From assembly GCA_022072085.1 (NCBI GenBank), contig JAJVII010000034.1, positions 1-64,000 of the forward strand: 64,000 nucleotides of DNA, read 5' to 3'. This document shows positions 62,351-64,000 of the stretch, piece after piece (position 1 is the first letter of the stretch; each line of letters starts with the position of its first letter). The DNA comes from Phycisphaerae bacterium. GTDB lineage: Bacteria > Planctomycetota > Phycisphaerae > JAJVII01. A model generated the notes under the pieces. That model searched no databases, was not told the DNA's origin, and saw only the letters and a list, made by a program, of their open reading frames with translations. A program made the translations under genes and the position numbers.

Positions 62351-64000
62351 ATGACAGCCGGTGGAATCACTCGCGGGCGTCGGTTCCCGAGGCGTCGCAG
62401 CGGCCAGGTGCTGGTGATCGCGCTGCTGGCCCTGTTCCTGCTGGCCGGCATGGTCTTCTACGTCTACAACCTCGGCGACCAGGTCAACCGCAAGGTGCTC
62501 ATGCAGAACGCGTCGGACTCCGCGGCCATGAGCGGCGCCACCTGGATGGCCCGCAGCATGAACGTGGTGGCGATGAACAACGTCGCCCAGACTCGGCTGA
62601 TCGGCCTGGTCGCAGTGCTGGACAGCCTGCCGTTGGCGACGCAGATGGCATACGAGGAGATCACCGAATGGGTCCGCGGGCTGGACGCCCAGTTGGCCGC
62701 CGGCGTGCCCGACCAGTGGCTGCGGTCTGGGCTGACCTCCATGACCGACCGTTTCCATACCGAGCAGAGCAAGCTCCAGCCGCTCTACAACGCGCTGATC
62801 ACCAGCGGTTACGACGTGACCGAGGCGACGTTCTATCGCCGGTCCGGCGCGGGCGGCCCGCCGCCGCACGGCTCGCTCTGGGTGGCGGCCAAGGCCCTGG
62901 AGGACTTCAACACGGCCACCGTGCAGCAGGCGGGTTACCTGGCCCAGATGAACGCGACCCGCATGGGCGAGGTTTCCGGCCGCGACGAGAATCTGTATAA
63001 CGCCGGCTATCCGACGACCAGCTTCATCCTGCCGGTGCTGCCGGAGCTGCCGGCCGTGCTGGGCACATTCATGGATTTCCAGAAGCCGGTCATGGAAGGC
63101 CGTCCGCCGGAATATTACACCGGCGGTCTGGGCGATCACATCCGCCGCGGGCCCTATGACCAGCTCTACGAGTGGCGATATCCGCGTTACGACCAGAGCC
63201 AGACGATCAGTTGGCCCATCGGAACGGTGCAGGGCACCGCGGGGCCGGTCCGCGGCGGGCCGGGGTTCAACCTCGGCGGCAAGCAGGTGGGCAGCTCGGT
63301 CGTCGGCGGCCCGCAGGACCACACGATCTACGCCAGCCGGACCGTTCACGGCCCGCAGACCGGCTGGAGCACCTACGGCGTCTACACCTGGATGGTGACC
63401 AACCAGATTCACGACTCGGGCATCGCCGAGTGGGTCGGCGACAACCTGCGCGACACGAACTGGATGCGCTACTTCCAGCAGATCAGCAAGGCCAAGACCG
63501 ACTATATCTGGGGCAACAAGACCATCCAGTCGATCCACAACCCGCACTGGATCAGCGTATACCCCGAGGCCAAGGAGGTGGCCGAGAAGCACATGATCAC
63601 CGTGGCGGGCGTCAACGGCCAGCCGCCGACACAACAGTCGGCCACGGTGAAGTACACCATGTTCTACATGGTGCAGACCAAGAGCAGCATCGATCCGGAC
63701 GCGGCCTCCTTCCGCTCGCCGGGCACGTTCATCACCAACAGCGACGACCCCAAGGCGATCTGGCTCACCGGCTGGGTCGACCCGGCGACGTGGGAATCCA
63801 ACCCGTCGATGAACGCCAGGATGATCTCGAACTACATCTGGCAGGTGGACTGGACTTACCAGACGACGTTCGATGAGACCATCGGCCTGCCCCGGTCCGG
63901 CGGCTACATCATCCAGCCCGACGGGACGCAGGTTCCCGTCTGGCACACGGTCTACATCCGCGAGCAGTACGTCTTCGGCGGAATCGACATCGGCGACAAC
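62351..64000 (+). CDS. TadG-like pilus assembly protein, 3' end beyond window
   Basis: Open for 550 codons to the last base, so partial. It starts at ATG 62351 with a basic leader, then a single hydrophobic helix (GQVLVIALLALFLLAGMVFYVYN, about 19-41) and NRKVLMQNASDSAAMSGATWMARS. This is the typical opening of TadG/TadE-family proteins, in which an Ala/Ser-rich stretch follows the helix. The large extracytoplasmic part has WGN, Tyr and Trp-rich segments and no known domain. It is the last gene of the Tad operon seen here and may be anchored with its C-terminal part outside the membrane. Confidence 0.85.
   Translation, partial: MTAGGITRGRRFPRRRSGQVLVIALLALFLLAGMVFYVYNLGDQVNRKVLMQNASDSAAMSGATWMARSMNVVAMNNVAQTRLIGLVAVLDSLPLATQMAYEEITEWVRGLDAQLAAGVPDQWLRSGLTSMTDRFHTEQSKLQPLYNALITSGYDVTEATFYRRSGAGGPPPHGSLWVAAKALEDFNTATVQQAGYLAQMNATRMGEVSGRDENLYNAGYPTTSFILPVLPELPAVLGTFMDFQKPVMEGRPPEYYTGGLGDHIRRGPYDQLYEWRYPRYDQSQTISWPIGTVQGTAGPVRGGPGFNLGGKQVGSSVVGGPQDHTIYASRTVHGPQTGWSTYGVYTWMVTNQIHDSGIAEWVGDNLRDTNWMRYFQQISKAKTDYIWGNKTIQSIHNPHWISVYPEAKEVAEKHMITVAGVNGQPPTQQSATVKYTMFYMVQTKSSIDPDAASFRSPGTFITNSDDPKAIWLTGWVDPATWESNPSMNARMISNYIWQVDWTYQTTFDETIGLPRSGGYIIQPDGTQVPVWHTVYIREQYVFGGIDIGDN

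Overview
This is a GC-rich bacterial chromosome segment with densely packed genes on both strands and no rRNA, tRNA, CRISPR array or transposase that I could see. The mix suggests a Planctomycetota member, probably Phycisphaerae-like: a PEP-CTERM protein, LpxB (so an LPS-type outer membrane), many lipoproteins with HEAT or coiled-coil modules, sigma-54 regulators, a Tad pilus locus with an embedded Ser/Thr kinase, and an exo-rhamnogalacturonan-lyase-like enzyme. The lineage is inferred from gene content, not from a marker gene.

Layout. 1-3.3 kb: an RHS protein with a nuclease-like tip and a double-CXXCG immunity protein, apparently a 5'-truncated polymorphic toxin cassette. 3.3-8.9 kb: a prenyltransferase-repeat lipoprotein with a perfect sigma-54 promoter, an NtrC-type regulator, a permease split into two half-genes on the other strand, and a membrane histidine kinase. 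8.9-20.3 kb: a sugar isomerase, a 1405-aa STN/HEAT/kelch/FN3 lipoprotein with a transglutaminase-like partner, lpxB, and TPR proteins. 20.3-30.8 kb: a second NtrC-type system whose kinase and regulator genes are separated by a long foldback repeat, then csp, pnp, rpsO, a parvulin, murI and three small lipoproteins.

30.8-31.5 kb is a gene-free stretch full of hairpins and small repeats. It includes the second copy of a 70-nt three-stem element also found at 26.3 kb; the two copies differ by a compensated base pair. 31.5-41.2 kb is mainly carbohydrate or acid metabolism: two SDRs, a beta-helix protein, an FAD oxidoreductase, a LarA-like protein, PdxB and Gnd. A HicB antitoxin with a decayed HicA toxin lies in the middle. 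41.3-52.3 kb: a PEP-CTERM protein with a perfect sigma-54 promoter and tandem upstream dyads, a DMT transporter, a TSCPD protein, an acyl-CoA dehydrogenase lacking its usual catalytic Glu, a glycosyltransferase, a broken phosphoesterase, Dus, two radical SAM proteins and a metallocarboxypeptidase. 52.6-55.4 kb: the lyase. 55.6-64 kb: a Tad operon (CpaF/TadA ATPase, two Flp-type pilins, prepilin peptidase, TadE-like, a 966-aa kinase, TadG-like) that runs off the window end.

The strongest regulatory thread is sigma-54. Two NtrC-family activators (GAFTGA and GAYTGA) and two consensus -24/-12 promoters occur in one window, and both promoters drive exported proteins.
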